From an uncultured Bacteroidales bacterium (lineage in GTDB: Bacteria; Bacteroidota; Bacteroidia; Bacteroidales; Paludibacteraceae), in contig CAIUKZ010000098.1 in the NCBI GenBank assembly GCA_903899865.1, positions 1-7,191 of the forward strand: a stretch of 7,191 bases of DNA, read 5' to 3'. Of this stretch, positions 5,900-7,191 are shown in pieces. The position numbers and the translations under genes are program-made. The notes below the pieces were generated by a model. The model was not told where the DNA came from and did no database searches. It saw only the letters and a list, made by a program, of their open reading frames with translations. The stretch's first letter is position 1; every line of letters begins with the position of its first letter.

Positions 5900-7191
5900 C
5901 TATTTTACTATCAACCTATTTCTTAAATGAACTTGTGATTTAGTTTGAATTGTATAGGTATACAGTCCTTTCGAAATTTTACTTACGTCAATTGTATGTT
6001 CATATTGCATCTCTGAAAGATTCTTAAACAATATTAATTGTCCAAGTGTATTATATAAGCTGAAAGTAATGGCTTGACCTTGGGTGATAATATTGAGATT
6101 CCCATCGGTTGGGCAAGGGAAAATAGAAATGTTATTATCATGATTAATATCAACTCCCAACATGGTGTAGGAATAGCAGCTTGAGGTGTCCTTGCAAGGG
6201 ATATTACTAAGTACCACAGCATAGGAGCCATTTGAACTTGGCGAAAAAGATTGGTTGGTTTCACCTGGCAAAGGCATAAAACCATTTATGCAATCCACCC
6301 ATTGATAAGTGACACCTGTTGCATTGGCAGAGAGGGTATTACCTATTTTAGTAATGCTAGTATCAATAGGTACAGTAGTAATCGTCAAATTTAATGTTAC
6401 CACAGAGTCGCAACCCCCAACACTTATCAAGGTATCTATGGCTGTAAAATTGCTCGACGTGTAGGTATTACCATCTATCCAAGTGATAGGAGTACACGAA
6501 TTAATCATATCGTTTGAAGTACTATTTACACAGTGTTCTATTTTTAAAACAAAGGCATCCCAAGCACCTTGGGTCATCACATTATATAGGCCTGTATTAA
6601 AATCAAAATCTGTATTATCGTAAAAATCCCCTACAACATAAATTTTACCTTGCTTATTTAACAAAATTCCATTGACAGAAGCTGCAGCTGGTTCGTCACT
6701 AATGTTTTTTGCCCAGTTCAAGTTGCCAGTGCTATCCAATTGCATAATATAGCCACGTGAATTTGTGATTTGACTTGGGTCGCCCAAGTAAAAAATACCT
6801 GGACCTGGATCAAAATCTTCATAACCCTTAAAAGCCCCACAAAGAGAAACATTACTTTGACTGTCAACAGCAATTCCCAATACTAGTTCGTATTCCGGAA
6901 AAATGCCAGAGAACCCCCCCATATGTTTAGCCCAAATAAAATTGGCATTTGAATCAATTTTTAAAATATAGGAAGCCGCTTTAGGTGTCGTAATATTGTA
7001 GGAAGCTGAGCTAAAATCAAAATCAACATTACCAAAGAACATCCCTCCTAAATAATAATTGCCAATTGAATCATACGAGAGAACTGAAATGCCGACACTA
7101 TGGCCTACAGGTGATTTATCCTCGGAGTTGATGAAAATTGTTCGAGAGTATAATGTCCCTATGCAGTTTGTGCCTGCGGAAAAAATTGACA
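5900..7191 (-). CDS. T9SS-sorted protein with propeller-like DFD repeats (5' partial)
   Basis: Read on the minus strand, the frame is open from the right edge to the TAG at 5900-5902: 429 residues, start missing. The Met codon at 7042 is internal, since 49 in-frame residues precede it without a stop, including the repeat strand YYLGG directly before it. Seen (numbering from the window edge): residues 1-219 hold three copies of a repeat with a GxF..xxDFD turn (FFGNVDFDF, FKGYEDFDPG, FYDNTDFDF), an ILKID, MQLDS or VLKIE strand, and in two copies a NxxWAK strand. This is the SBBP or beta-propeller-like pattern of Bacteroidota surface proteins. Residues 231-270 form the Cys-bounded module NSCTPITWIDGNTYTSS...GGCDSVVTLNLTI. 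Residues about 274-341 look Ig-like (YQWVDCINGFMPLPG, GSYAVVLSN). Residues 349-429 are a type A sorting domain, VSKISKGLYTYTI and RNRLIVK at the end. The usual PNP motif reads PCP (6110-6118). Inferred: secreted or surface-bound structural or binding protein; no enzyme motif seen. Confidence 0.9.
   Translation of the reverse strand, partial: SIFSAGTNCIGTLYSRTIFINSEDKSPVGHSVGISVLSYDSIGNYYLGGMFFGNVDFDFSSASYNITTPKAASYILKIDSNANFIWAKHMGGFSGIFPEYELVLGIAVDSQSNVSLCGAFKGYEDFDPGPGIFYLGDPSQITNSRGYIMQLDSTGNLNWAKNISDEPAAASVNGILLNKQGKIYVVGDFYDNTDFDFNTGLYNVMTQGAWDAFVLKIEHCVNSTSNDMINSCTPITWIDGNTYTSSNFTAIDTLISVGGCDSVVTLNLTITTVPIDTSITKIGNTLSANATGVTYQWVDCINGFMPLPGETNQSFSPSSNGSYAVVLSNIPCKDTSSCYSYTMLGVDINHDNNISIFPCPTDGNLNIITQGQAITFSLYNTLGQLILFKNLSEMQYEHTIDVSKISKGLYTYTIQTKSQVHLRNRLIVK

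Noticed and set aside
6034..6285. 83-codon minus-strand frame
   Set aside because: It overlaps the sorting-domain region of the T9SS-sorted gene in another frame and has no features of its own.
1..7191. CRISPR array, insertion sequence, prophage or defence system
   Set aside because: No regularly spaced identical repeats, transposase, phage or nuclease motifs are seen in any gene; all four genes have clear surface or outer membrane roles.

Overview
The window looks like chromosomal DNA from a Bacteroidota bacterium. Three separate proteins carry type IX secretion (T9SS) type A C-terminal sorting domains. One has SprB-type repeats, and the fourth gene is a TonB-dependent receptor with the N-terminal carboxypeptidase-regulatory-like domain typical of this phylum. 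Coding DNA is AT-rich and start codons lack a clear Shine-Dalgarno sequence, which also fits. An environmental Chitinophagales, Saprospirales or Flavobacteriales lineage is plausible, but the sequence does not fix the family.

Layout. Positions 1-1323 (+) hold the 3' end of a large SprB-repeat surface protein, cut by the left edge. Positions 1436-2494 (+) hold a complete 352-aa secreted protein with a beta-sandwich-like N-terminal region, a fibronectin-III-like middle and a sorting domain. A hairpin lies just after its stop. Positions 2620-5457 (+) hold a complete 945-aa TonB-dependent outer membrane receptor with no SusD partner beside it. Positions 5458-5899 are a convergent intergenic region that is unusually GC-rich for this locus and full of inverted repeats. 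Positions 5900-7191 (-) hold the 3' part of a T9SS-sorted protein with propeller-like repeats, and its reading frame continues past the right edge.

How the parts fit. Three genes make proteins expected to cross the inner membrane by Sec and then leave through the T9SS to the cell surface or medium. The receptor would sit in the outer membrane and import an unidentified ligand using TonB energy. No T9SS machinery, regulator, enzyme, RNA gene, transposase or CRISPR array is visible. The gene content is ordinary for Bacteroidota. The part least explained is the structured 442-bp convergent spacer, which could be a folded RNA, an attC-like or other palindromic element, or the remnant of a mobile element.
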